From positions 1-7,861 of the forward strand of contig CAMTPG010000114.1 of assembly GCA_947074335.1 (NCBI GenBank): a stretch of 7,861 nt of DNA, written 5' to 3'. The stretch is from an uncultured Parabacteroides sp. (GTDB taxonomy: Bacteria > Bacteroidota > Bacteroidia > Bacteroidales > Tannerellaceae). The stretch's first letter is position 1; every line of letters starts with the position of its first letter. A program made the position numbers and the translations under genes. Under the pieces are notes generated by a model. That model was given only the letters and a program-made list of their open reading frames with translations, had not been told where the DNA came from and did no database searches. Of this stretch, positions 1 to 6,838 are shown piece by piece.

Positions 1-336
1 GGAAACATTGACGGACAGGCACTTCGCCTGCAATACCCCAAAATTGCCTGCTTCAAAGCCGAAGGTGTGCAGGTGATGATGACACATATCGGTGGTTATC
101 CGGGCAGATATAATCCCGAAATCCGCAAAACCCTGTATGATGAAAAACCGAACCTTTTCATTGCCGGCCATTCGCACATTCTGAAAGTGATGTATGATGA
201 GTCGTTATCGTGTTTGCACATGAATCCCGGTGCAGCCGGAAAAAGCGGCTTTCATCAGGTGCGTACATTGCTGCGCTTTGTGATTGACGGCACAAATATT
301 AAAGAGCTGGAGGTTATTGAACTGGGTAAACGTTAA
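1..336 (+). CDS. Metallophosphoesterase, YfcE/MJ0936-like phosphodiesterase (5' partial)
   Basis: The reading frame is open from base 1, so the start and the N-terminal DxH metal motif lie outside the window; 111 residues remain of a family that is usually about 160-185 residues. Visible calcineurin-like phosphoesterase motifs are GNID (residues 2-5 of the fragment), MTHIGG (metal-binding His after a strand) and AGHSH, the GHxH metal-binding motif near the C-terminus. NPGAAGKSGFH follows, as in YfcE-type proteins where NPGS/NPGA precedes the last strands. Family members are cytoplasmic, manganese-dependent phosphodiesterases acting in vitro on model substrates; the physiological substrate is usually unknown. 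The first internal ATG (67) is not a real start, because the conserved GNID lies upstream of it. The gene converges on the membrane protein at 417, with an 80-bp gap in which I see no clear terminator hairpin. Family assignment is confident; substrate is not inferable. Confidence 0.93.
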   Translation, partial: GNIDGQALRLQYPKIACFKAEGVQVMMTHIGGYPGRYNPEIRKTLYDEKPNLFIAGHSHILKVMYDESLSCLHMNPGAAGKSGFHQVRTLLRFVIDGTNIKELEVIELGKR

Positions 337-416
337 ACATCAAAAGCGCGTAGTCTGCCAAACCGAAGCCGAAACCAATCCGAAACCAAAGGAAATAAAC
401 CGATATACACGATCCA

Positions 417-1562
417 TCAGGCCTCAGCCTTCGCTCCCGATTTGTACATCTGTTTGTAATTTTCGGCCAGCAGCACAGTCTGCTGCAGGTAATTAAATTC
501 CTGTTCGAAATATTCGCTGAATAATCCTTTGCCCAGATTATCCTCGATCTGGCGGGCTGTCCAAAGCTTGCCGTTATCGCGTTTCACGGCATTCATCATA
601 CTTTCGGAACGGATAATCAGCACATAGAGATTGACCATGTGTTTCACTTTGTCGTTTTCGAACGTGTAATTCAGCATCGGACTAAAATGCGGTTTCTGCT
701 GTTTTTCCAGATCAATGCAGGTAAGTTCGTGAATGGTTTTTTCCAGACTTTTGCGAAATGCCACATAGCCGTGATAGGGATAATCTATCGCCTCGGGCGA
801 AATATAGGCATCTCTTTCGCGATCCGACAGATAGAGCATGCCGTTATACACCACGGCCACGCGTACTACGGGATGATAATATTTTTTGGAAGTGGAACGA
901 CTCACCGAGCGGGCAATGCAACCAATCACCTTTCCTTTTTTATTGAGTACCGGCAGCCACATTTCCTTCTTCAGCTTCGAACGCATCATCTTCATCCGCA
1001 CCTGTTCGAACAAGACAAATCCCAGAACAAGCATCGGGATAAACTCTCTGATTACAAAATGACGGAAATGTATATTTTCAATGCCTGCCGATAAAAAACA
1101 GAATATCGTAACAAACGACAGATGAATAATAAACAGGTACTGCAATACATTGAGCGAAAAATAAAACTCTTTGAAAGAGACGCGCAATGTGGCATGTTTC
1201 AGTTTCGTCAGTTCCGAATTGCGCACCCATTTATAAATGGGCCGTTTCAGCAGATTGAAGGAAGCGATTACAATTACGAGCAAAATCTCCATGATCAGCG
1301 AAGTGTAATTGTACAATGGCGACTCCGATCTGAATGAGAAAAATACAGAGAATATCAGAAATGTAATGCCTGTAGGTATTAACAGCAGTTGATATATATT
1401 TTCTTTTCTCAGCTCCTGAAACATAAAAAAACATATCAGACTTGAACAGCAACCCAAAATTAATGACAACATGTAATTGATGTAATTACACATAATCATA
1501 AAAAACAATAACGGCAGCAGGCCGACAGCCTGGTTGGTCAGGCTCTTGTTAATCTTTTCCAT
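417..1562 (-). CDS. Six-TM membrane protein with C-terminal Nudix-like domain
   Basis: I chose the ATG at 1562, giving 381 aa (MEKINKSLTN...). The frame is open to a TTG at 1610, but that would add a charged 16-residue stretch; AGAGGAA lies at 1576-1570, 7 nt before the ATG. Hydrophobic segments at about 11-29, 31-48, 56-76, 86-104, 139-159 and 172-188 suggest six membrane helices. They are followed by a basic linker (VRMKMMRSKLKKE) expected to face the cytoplasm. Residues about 202-350 resemble Bacteroidetes Nudix hydrolases: WLPVLNKKGKVIG, then YYHPVVRVAVVYNGMLYLSDR, then a Nudix-box position reading GYVAFRKSLEKTIHELTCID. The REUxEE core is reduced to HELTCI, so the metal-binding glutamates are largely missing and the domain is probably not a standard Nudix hydrolase. 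It may instead sense a nucleotide ligand or bind a partner; that is inference. It lies 82 bp downstream of lipA on the same strand and may or may not share its transcript. Confidence 0.82.
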   Translation of the reverse strand: MEKINKSLTNQAVGLLPLLFFMIMCNYINYMLSLILGCCSSLICFFMFQELRKENIYQLLLIPTGITFLIFSVFFSFRSESPLYNYTSLIMEILLVIVIASFNLLKRPIYKWVRNSELTKLKHATLRVSFKEFYFSLNVLQYLFIIHLSFVTIFCFLSAGIENIHFRHFVIREFIPMLVLGFVLFEQVRMKMMRSKLKKEMWLPVLNKKGKVIGCIARSVSRSTSKKYYHPVVRVAVVYNGMLYLSDRERDAYISPEAIDYPYHGYVAFRKSLEKTIHELTCIDLEKQQKPHFSPMLNYTFENDKVKHMVNLYVLIIRSESMMNAVKRDNGKLWTARQIEDNLGKGLFSEYFEQEFNYLQQTVLLAENYKQMYKSGAKAEA

Positions 1563-1644
1563 AAAAAAATTCCTCTTTCCCCTTATGCCCTTATAACATA
1601 AAGTTAACAAAAAATGTTTTTACGATCTTAAAAAAATTACATTT

Positions 1645-2493
1645 TTAACATATATGTTTTTCCGCATGATACGAAGAACGCACCAACGGCGCACTTTCCA
1701 CCTGTCTGAAACCCTTTTCCAGTGCGGTTTTGCGATACGCTTCGAATTGTTCGGGGGTAATGTAGGCACTCACCGGAATATTTTTGCGGGAAGGCTGCAG
1801 ATATTGTCCGATTGTTAAAACAGAAGCGCCTGTCTGCAATACATCATCCATCAGCTCATGCACCTCATCCACGGTTTCTCCCAGACCGGCCATGATGCCC
1901 GTTTTGGCCACAACACCCTGCGAAGCAATACGTTGCAACACCTGCAGACTCACATCATACCGCGCGGCACTGCGCACACCGGGCGTAAGTCGGCGTATGG
2001 TTTCCATATTGTGCGAAATAATATCCGGTGCTGCCGCCACCACCGGATCAATCAATTCGTTGCGTCCCTGAAAATCGGGCACCAGCACTTCGAGTGTCGT
2101 TTCCGGACAAACGCGGCGAACCGCTTCAATGGTTTTCACCCAGTGCTCCGAACCCAGATCCGGCAGATCGTCGCGGTCTACCGAAGTAATCACCGCATGG
2201 CGCAGCTGCATCAGCCGGATACTTTCGGCCACCTTTTCGGGTTCGTCGGGATCGAGCGGCAACGGTTTGCCGGTCAGCGTATTGCAAAACCGGCACGAAC
2301 GGGTACAAATCTCGCCGCCAATCATAAAAGTAGCCGTTCCTCTGCCCCAGCATTCGCCCAGATTCGGACATTTACCGCTGGTGCAGATCGTATGTAGACC
2401 ATGCGATTCGACTACATGCTTCGTATGCGTAAACTTCTCGTTGCCACGCAACCGGATCTTCAGCCATTCCGGTTTTCTTACATAACCGGCCAT
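1645..2493 (-). CDS. lipA: Lipoyl synthase (radical SAM)
   Basis: The product is 282 aa. LipA inserts two sulfur atoms at C6 and C8 of the octanoyl chain bound to lipoyl domains of 2-oxoacid dehydrogenases and the glycine cleavage H protein, using SAM and two 4Fe-4S clusters; it acts in the cytoplasm. The auxiliary-cluster motif is C37-x4-C42-x5-C48 (CTSGKCPNLGEC). The radical SAM motif is C63-x3-C67-x2-C70 (CTRSCRFC). The RSSYHAE tail motif (272-278) supplies the conserved serine ligand of the auxiliary cluster. Other family blocks are VITSVDRDDLPDLGSEHW, HNMETIRRLTPGVR and KTGIMAGLGE. Length fits the short LipA form without an N-terminal extension. The ATG directly follows the TAA of the upstream DPP IV gene (TAAATG), so translational coupling is likely. 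No lipB is in the window. Identification is essentially certain. Confidence 0.98.
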   Translation of the reverse strand: MAGYVRKPEWLKIRLRGNEKFTHTKHVVESHGLHTICTSGKCPNLGECWGRGTATFMIGGEICTRSCRFCNTLTGKPLPLDPDEPEKVAESIRLMQLRHAVITSVDRDDLPDLGSEHWVKTIEAVRRVCPETTLEVLVPDFQGRNELIDPVVAAAPDIISHNMETIRRLTPGVRSAARYDVSLQVLQRIASQGVVAKTGIMAGLGETVDEVHELMDDVLQTGASVLTIGQYLQPSRKNIPVSAYITPEQFEAYRKTALEKGFRQVESAPLVRSSYHAEKHIC

Positions 2494-4674
2494 TTATTTC
2501 TTCAGATTATCAAATAAGAAATTCGACATCCGGGTATAGAGATGATTGCGTGTGTTGCCACCCGAAATACCATGATTACGATCTTTATAAATCTGCATAT
2601 CAAACTGCTTGCCGGCCTGCACCAGGGCTTCGGCATAATCCATCGACTGATGAAAATGCACATTATCATCGGCCGTGCCGTGAATCAGCAGCAGATTGCC
2701 CTGCAACTGATCGGCCAGTTTAATGGGCGAAGTGGCATCGTAGCCGGCAGCATTTTCCTGCGGAGTACGCATAAAGCGCTCGGTATAAACCGTATCGTAG
2801 TAACGCCAGTCGGTTGGAGGCGCCACCGCAATACCCGCTTTAAAAGTACCATTGCCTGTGCTCAGCGCCATCAGCGTATTGTAACCGCCGAAGCTCCAGC
2901 CCCAGATCGCCATATTATCTTTATCCACATAAGGCAGTTTAGCCAGTGCCTGAGCAGCTTCCACCTGATCTTTCGATTCGAGCACACCCATGCGCTGATA
3001 GGTTGATTTGCGGAAAGCTTCGCCGCGTGCGCCGGTGCCGCGACCATCCACACATACGGTAATTATTCCGTTATCAGCCAGATAATGCTCCCAGTCGAAC
3101 CCGTATCGATCCAACACCTGCTGCGAGTTGGGGCCGCTGTACTGGAACATCAACACCGGATATTTTTTATTCGGATCAAAATCTACCGGTTTCACCATCC
3201 AGGCATTCAGTTCGTTGCCCGAAGCGGTATTCACGGTAATAAATTCTTTCGGAGCATAGCGATAACCGGCCAGTGTGGCATTGAGTGCCGCATTATCCTG
3301 CAGCGTGCGCAGTACCTTATTGCCTTTGGTTTCGTTCACGGTAATAACCACCGGCGTATTGGCATTCGAATACTGATTTACATAATAGGCAAAATTAGCA
3401 CTGAATGTGGCATTGTTGGTACCTGCCGCACCCGATAGTTTTGTTTTTTGTCCTTTCGCATCTACTTTATAGACAGCGCGTCGCAACGCACTCTCTTCGG
3501 CCGATTCGAAATAGAATGTTTTTGTAGTCTCATCATATCCCAGGAAGCGTGTTACATCCCAGTTGCCTTTTGTAACCTGACTTTGCAGTACGCCTGTAGG
3601 CGAATAGAAGTAGATATGTGCATAACCGTCCTGCTCGCTTACATAGATAAAACCGGTTTTGTAAAACTCAATCTCATTGAGCCATTCCGAATCTACATAG
3701 GCCTTATTATTATCGCGCAGCACCTGGCGTGCCACACCGCTTTTCGGATTTACAAAATACATTTTGAAATCATTCTGATGCCGATTCAGTGTCATCACCG
3801 CCAGCTGATCCGAATTGGTGGTAAAAGTAATGCGGGGAATGTAGAAATCCGGTCCGCCGGGAATTTCCAGATTCTTTGTGTCGCGTGTCATCACATCATA
3901 CGTGTGTACCGAAACAGTGGCATTCTTCTCGCCTGCCTTCGGATATTTGAAATTGTAATAACCCGGATAGAGCGTGTTGCCATACATCTGCATGGAGAAT
4001 TCGGGCACTTCGGTTTCGTCGGTACGCACATAAGCCAGTATTTCGCTGTCGGGCGACCAGGCCATCATGTTTGTTACCGAAAATTCCTCTTCGTACACCC
4101 AGTCGGCAATCCCGTTCAGAATCTTATTCATTTCGCCGTCTTTGGTTACCTGAATCTCGGTATCGAAATCGAATTTACGCAGCCAGATGTTGTTGTTTTT
4201 CACAAATGCCACCATGCGTCCGTCGGGCGAAAGCGTAGGCACCATCACCTTTCCGGGTGTGTCTGAAACCGGTTTTACATAATTACGACGTGCATCATAA
4301 TGATATACATTGGCCAGCGATGAGCGGCGGTAAATGGGTTCGCTCTCGGTCCAGATCAGCAAATGATTGCCGTCGTCGCTGATCGAATAGCCGTCGAATT
4401 TATCGAAAGTACACTCGCGTGCCTTGCCGGCAATAAAGAGCGTATCCACCGGTTTGCCGGTACGATAAGCATATTTTATCACCATATCGCGCTCCTTATT
4501 CATGGCGGTATAATATTCGCCGTCGGGCGTAGAGCGCATTTCGCCGATATTGGTGGATTGACGGAATTTACCGTCGGTAATCTCTTTTAACTGAACTTGT
4601 TTATTCCCGTTTTGAGCGTGCAGGCCTCCTATCAGTGCAATTGAAAGCAGAGTGCCAAGTCCTAATTTTTTCAT
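2494..4674 (-). CDS. Dipeptidyl peptidase IV (S9B prolyl oligopeptidase family), secreted
   Basis: The 726-aa serine peptidase is predicted to cleave X-Pro or X-Ala dipeptides from peptide N-termini in the periplasm or at the cell surface. A signal peptide is visible (MKK, hydrophobic core, LHA at 18-20 then Q21). An N-terminal beta-propeller occupies roughly 40-470, with repeated blade motifs such as LSPDGRMVAFV and WSPDSEILAYV. The alpha/beta hydrolase domain covers about 480-726. By alignment from memory with human DPP4, the catalytic triad is S594 (GWSFGGY), D669 (HGTADDNVH) and H701 (RNHGIS). The amine-binding glutamates are E196 and E197 (DWVYEEEFS), the oxyanion tyrosine is Y512 (YSGP), and N671 matches Asn710. 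One S1-pocket tyrosine (human Y666) appears as F634 in YTERF. Length is normal for the family. It is the first gene of a transcript with lipA and is divergent from the radical SAM gene. The E-E pair argues for true DPP IV rather than prolyl tripeptidyl peptidase, though the subfamily boundary is less certain than the family. Confidence 0.97.
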   Translation of the reverse strand: MKKLGLGTLLSIALIGGLHAQNGNKQVQLKEITDGKFRQSTNIGEMRSTPDGEYYTAMNKERDMVIKYAYRTGKPVDTLFIAGKARECTFDKFDGYSISDDGNHLLIWTESEPIYRRSSLANVYHYDARRNYVKPVSDTPGKVMVPTLSPDGRMVAFVKNNNIWLRKFDFDTEIQVTKDGEMNKILNGIADWVYEEEFSVTNMMAWSPDSEILAYVRTDETEVPEFSMQMYGNTLYPGYYNFKYPKAGEKNATVSVHTYDVMTRDTKNLEIPGGPDFYIPRITFTTNSDQLAVMTLNRHQNDFKMYFVNPKSGVARQVLRDNNKAYVDSEWLNEIEFYKTGFIYVSEQDGYAHIYFYSPTGVLQSQVTKGNWDVTRFLGYDETTKTFYFESAEESALRRAVYKVDAKGQKTKLSGAAGTNNATFSANFAYYVNQYSNANTPVVITVNETKGNKVLRTLQDNAALNATLAGYRYAPKEFITVNTASGNELNAWMVKPVDFDPNKKYPVLMFQYSGPNSQQVLDRYGFDWEHYLADNGIITVCVDGRGTGARGEAFRKSTYQRMGVLESKDQVEAAQALAKLPYVDKDNMAIWGWSFGGYNTLMALSTGNGTFKAGIAVAPPTDWRYYDTVYTERFMRTPQENAAGYDATSPIKLADQLQGNLLLIHGTADDNVHFHQSMDYAEALVQAGKQFDMQIYKDRNHGISGGNTRNHLYTRMSNFLFDNLKK

Positions 4675-4713
4675 GTATCTTATTAATTATGTAGATTTTC
4701 GAAACTTATCCTG

Positions 4714-4745
4714 CAAAAATAACATTTTATTGCATTATAACAGAA
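4714..4745 (-). promoter_or_regulatory. Putative Bacteroidetes-type promoter for DPP IV-lipA
   Basis: On the minus strand TATTTTTG (4721-4714) matches the Bacteroidetes -7 consensus TAnnTTTG exactly. A weak -33-like TTCTG (4745-4741) lies 19 bp upstream of it. Transcription would start near 4707, giving a leader of about 30 nt before the ATG at 4674. The -33 half is poor, so this rests mainly on the -7 box and its position. Confidence 0.45.
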
Positions 4746-4804
4746 TGTATGATAAACAAATCATAATTTGGAGCCGATTCACTCCGAATGTGTGGTTTAT
4801 GTCG

Positions 4805-4812
4805 TATTTTTG
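4805..4812 (+). promoter_or_regulatory. Putative -7 box for the radical SAM gene
   Basis: TATTTTTG matches TAnnTTTG and ends only 4 nt before the chosen ATG (4817). If used with usual spacing, the transcript would begin at or next to the start codon, giving a leaderless or nearly leaderless mRNA. I see no TTTG at the expected -33 spacing; the nearest, at 4767-4770, is too far upstream. The same 11-mer, TATTTTTGCAG, occurs on the opposite strand at the DPP IV promoter. Confidence 0.4.
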
Positions 4813-4816
4813 CAGC

Positions 4817-5755
4817 ATGCAAAATGAAGCTCCCTATCTTGATTTCGGAAGCCTGCTCAAAGCGCACTTCCCGCACAAAGTGCAGAAGATATCGGTCAAT
4901 GCCGGATTTACCTGTCCTAACCGCGACGGCACCAAAGGACTGGGCGGCTGCACCTATTGCAACAACCAGACATTCAGTCCCGATTATTGCCACACCGAGC
5001 AATCGGTTACCGAACAGCTCGAAGCCGGCGTACGTTTTTTTTCACGCAAATATCCGGAGATGAAATACCTGGCCTATTTTCAGGCCTATACCAATACCTA
5101 CGATGCCACGGCAAATCTGATCAAAAAATACGAGGAGGCGCTGGCTTTTCCCGGCGTTACGGGATTAATAATAGGTACGCGACCCGATTGTATGCCCGAC
5201 GAGCTGCTCGATTATTTTGAGGCGCTGGCCCGCGAAAAATTTGTGTTGATTGAGTATGGCGTAGAAAGCACGCTCGATAAAACACTGCTCCGCATTAACC
5301 GCGGTCATACACAGGCCGAGACCGAAGATGCCATACGCCGCACGGCAGCCCGCGGCATTCTGACCGGCGCACACCTGATTCTGGGATTGCCGGGCGAGTC
5401 GCGCGAAGAGATTCTGCAACACGCCGAAACCCTTTCGGCACTGCCCGTAACCACACTCAAACTGCATCAGCTGCAGCTGATTAAGCAAACCCGTATGGCG
5501 CGCGAATACCAGGAATCGCCCGCCGATTTCAAACTATACGATGCAGACGAATACATTGATCTGGCCATCGATTTCATCGAGCGCCTGCGCCCTACGGTTT
5601 ATGTGGAACGATTTGTTTCGCAATCGCCTAAATCACTGCTGATTGCGCCCGACTGGGGTTTGAAGAATTTTGAATTTACCGCCCGTGTAAACAAACGCAT
5701 CCGCGAACGGAATACCTGGCAGGGACGTTTATTCAGGGCTTCGTCAGATCGATAG
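4817..5755 (+). CDS. Radical SAM protein, YhcC/YtqA family (TIGR01212-like)
   Basis: The start at 4817 (MQNEAPYLDFGSLLK) gives 312 aa, close to the roughly 300-310 aa of this family; the frame is open upstream to 4652, but that would add 55 residues and run into the divergent DPP IV gene. The cluster motif is C33-x11-C45-x2-C48 (CPNRDGTKGLGGCTYC), the long-spaced radical SAM motif typical of this family. Further family blocks are the YFQAYTNTY strand, IGTRPDCMPDE, IEYGVEST, the NRGHT loop, HLILGLPGE and LKLHQLQL. The C-terminal part contains VERFVSQSP and an APDWG segment. The protein should be cytoplasmic, bind SAM and carry a 4Fe-4S cluster. The Bacillus relative YtqA has been linked to wobble-uridine (mnm5s2U) tRNA modification; applying that here is inference, and no modification partner is adjacent. 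The 3' end overlaps the convergent DUF4251 gene by 23 bp. Confidence 0.95.
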   Translation: MQNEAPYLDFGSLLKAHFPHKVQKISVNAGFTCPNRDGTKGLGGCTYCNNQTFSPDYCHTEQSVTEQLEAGVRFFSRKYPEMKYLAYFQAYTNTYDATANLIKKYEEALAFPGVTGLIIGTRPDCMPDELLDYFEALAREKFVLIEYGVESTLDKTLLRINRGHTQAETEDAIRRTAARGILTGAHLILGLPGESREEILQHAETLSALPVTTLKLHQLQLIKQTRMAREYQESPADFKLYDADEYIDLAIDFIERLRPTVYVERFVSQSPKSLLIAPDWGLKNFEFTARVNKRIRERNTWQGRLFRASSDR

Positions 5756-6227
5756 TGCCTCTGTACGAAATGCTTTGCCGGTTGTTGGGCAGCGCACGGA
5801 TATTTACAGTCCCGTTGGTGCCGATTTGCACATCGAAACGGATCAGATCATCGGCCGTACGACATTTAAACTGCAACCGGGCAGTGCCTTTTTTATCGTA
5901 AGTCAGTTTATAATCGGTCACCTTCGCGGTAAAACGCAAACCATTGCCGCCGCCGTAAGCAATCTGATAGGCCTGTCCGAAATAGGGCAAATGCGAAATC
6001 ACCGTATCGCCGCTGATGGTGAACGAATAGGGCGTGGTAAGATTAATCAGATCGCCGCGCATGGGCTGTGCCTGACGGATATCGCATGTAAGCGCCCGCT
6101 CTTCGACATGTGTTTTGATCCATGCCGTTTTCTGCTCCGCCTCCTGCTGCTTGTTTTGAGCAGAAAGGGATTGCCCTCCGGTAAGGAAAACAATCCCTAA
6201 AAACAAAAATAACCTAATACACGTCAT
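5733..6227 (-). CDS. Secreted DUF4251 domain protein
   Basis: The 164-aa product has a clear signal peptide (MTCIRLFLFLGIVFL core, SLSA at 20-23, then Q24), so it should be exported. The mature part starts with a charged helix (QNKQQEAEQKTAWIKTHVEE). Beta-rich sequence follows, with the block GDTVISHLPYFGQAYQIAYG at 73-92, then GGNGLRF. This pattern (a TxVxSYLPYFGRAY-like block followed by a glycine-rich GG...F stretch) is what I associate with DUF4251, a Bacteroidetes family of unknown function. Length fits the family. The ATG at 6227 is the first residue of a good signal peptide, which supports the start. There is no clear promoter match immediately upstream; the 3' end runs 23 bp into the radical SAM gene on the other strand. 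Function is unknown. Confidence 0.85.
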   Translation of the reverse strand: MTCIRLFLFLGIVFLTGGQSLSAQNKQQEAEQKTAWIKTHVEERALTCDIRQAQPMRGDLINLTTPYSFTISGDTVISHLPYFGQAYQIAYGGGNGLRFTAKVTDYKLTYDKKGTARLQFKCRTADDLIRFDVQIGTNGTVNIRALPNNRQSISYRGTIDLTKP

Positions 6228-6553
6228 ATTAACCTTAAAAACTAAACTTGTTATTAAATGAACCTTTTAAAAAACTTATTTATTCTATCTACATATAAGA
6301 CAAACTACAGCGCAAAAAGTTTAATCGTTTCTCAAAAAAATAGCTAAATAAACCGATTTATCCGGTGTTAAATCTCCGCGATTTAATCGTTTGATTGTAA
6401 GTGTATTTATCACATCCGACGGTAAACGCGCCTGTTTCGCCCTTTTGCACGAAACAATAAAATAAGAATAACCGGCAAAGTGCTTTTTTACCGAAATCAG
6501 GGCAACAAACGGGGCACGGTTTACAGCTGTATTTCAACCGGTTTTTAGTGGGG
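6228..6553. other. Gene-free AT-rich intergenic stretch
   Basis: I see no coding frame with believable composition here. Small features are two copies of TTTAATCGTTT 62 bp apart (6320-6330 and 6382-6392) and a 6-bp inverted repeat GTTTCG/CGAAAC (6434-6439, 6450-6455) with no T-run on either strand. It should contain the promoter of the DUF4251 gene on its left edge, but I could not find a good -33/-7 pair. Confidence 0.6.
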
Positions 6554-6691
6554 TTGCCTTTTGATAATTGTCAAAAGGTCTTAGGACAATTGTCAAAAGG
6601 TCTTCCGATAATTATCAAAAGGCCTTAGGACAATTATCAAAAGGTCTTAGGACAATTGTCGGAAGGCCTTTTGACAATTATCGAAAGGCAA
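6554..6691. repeat. 22-bp near-palindromic tandem repeat array with inverted ends
   Basis: Five full 22-bp units start at 6563, 6585, 6607, 6629 and 6651, with a partial sixth at 6673. Each unit begins with the palindromic core GAYAATTRTC and continues with AAAAGG (GGAAGG in unit 5) and a T/C-rich end (usually TCTTAG). The cores vary only at the two Y/R positions: GATAATTGTC, GACAATTGTC, GATAATTATC, GACAATTATC, GACAATTGTC, GACAATTATC. The array is bounded by TTGCCTTTTGATAATTGTC (6554-6572) and GACAATTATCGAAAGGCAA (6673-6691), which are inverted repeats matching at 18 of 19 positions. The single difference becomes a G-U pair in a plus-strand RNA. It lies between the OMP terminator and the DUF4251 gene. 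Function is unknown; see findings. Confidence 0.92.
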
Positions 6692-6751
6692 ATGCATGTA
6701 AATGCCCTCCCGATTCCATGTACTTCGGCCGGCAAGAGCGCATAGGGCAAC

Positions 6752-6790
6752 AAAAAAGACCGGCCGTTGCAACTTATGGCAACGACCGGC
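6752..6790 (-). terminator. Rho-independent terminator of the outer-membrane protein gene
   Basis: The plus-strand arms CCGGCCGTTGC (6760-6770) and GCAACGACCGG (6779-6789) form an 11-bp stem with one mismatch and an 8-nt loop. Read on the minus strand, the stem is followed by TC and then six T (6757-6752). It lies about 50 nt downstream of the stop of the minus-strand OMP gene (6839), the right place and orientation to end that transcript. There is no T-run on the plus-strand side, so it is one-directional. Confidence 0.8.
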
Positions 6791-6838
6791 AGACAAACAG
6801 GTAAACGGTGATCTTAGTAAAAATTGATCTTATTTTGT

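Noticed and set aside
1563..1610. 16-residue extension of the membrane protein from the TTG at 1610
   Set aside because: TTG start, charged non-family sequence, and the ATG at 1562 has a purine-rich AGAGGAA 7 nt upstream.
1610..1646. A/T-only-like hairpin (AAAAATGT at 1610-1617 with ACATTTTT at 1639-1646) as a lipA terminator
   Set aside because: The stem is almost all A-T, includes the lipA stop codon, and has a 21-nt loop; too weak to call, though some termination here cannot be excluded.
3448..4266. Long plus-strand ORF of 272 codons
   Set aside because: It lies wholly opposite the DPP IV gene, whose catalytic motifs and length are beyond doubt; the plus-strand frame is a shadow with no recognisable family pattern.
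4652..4816. N-terminal extension of the radical SAM protein from the upstream ATG at 4652
   Set aside because: It would overlap the DPP IV start and both promoter boxes, and would make the protein about 55 residues longer than its family; the ATG at 4817 fits the family start.
6271..6304. Possible promoter for the DUF4251 gene (TTTG at 6304-6301, TAAGTTTT at 6278-6271 on the minus strand)
   Set aside because: The -7 box lacks its final G and the 22-bp spacing is longer than usual; in such AT-rich sequence this match is not persuasive.
6554..6691. CRISPR array
   Set aside because: The repeats are directly contiguous 22-mers with no unique spacers, and there are no cas genes in the window.
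6568..6804. 78-codon plus-strand ORF reading SKGLRTIVKRSSDNYQKALG with internal repetition
   Set aside because: It starts at a TTG inside the 22-bp repeat array and its peptide repeats simply reflect the DNA repeats; it then runs through the terminator hairpin of the neighbouring gene. No ribosome binding site or coding-like composition supports it.
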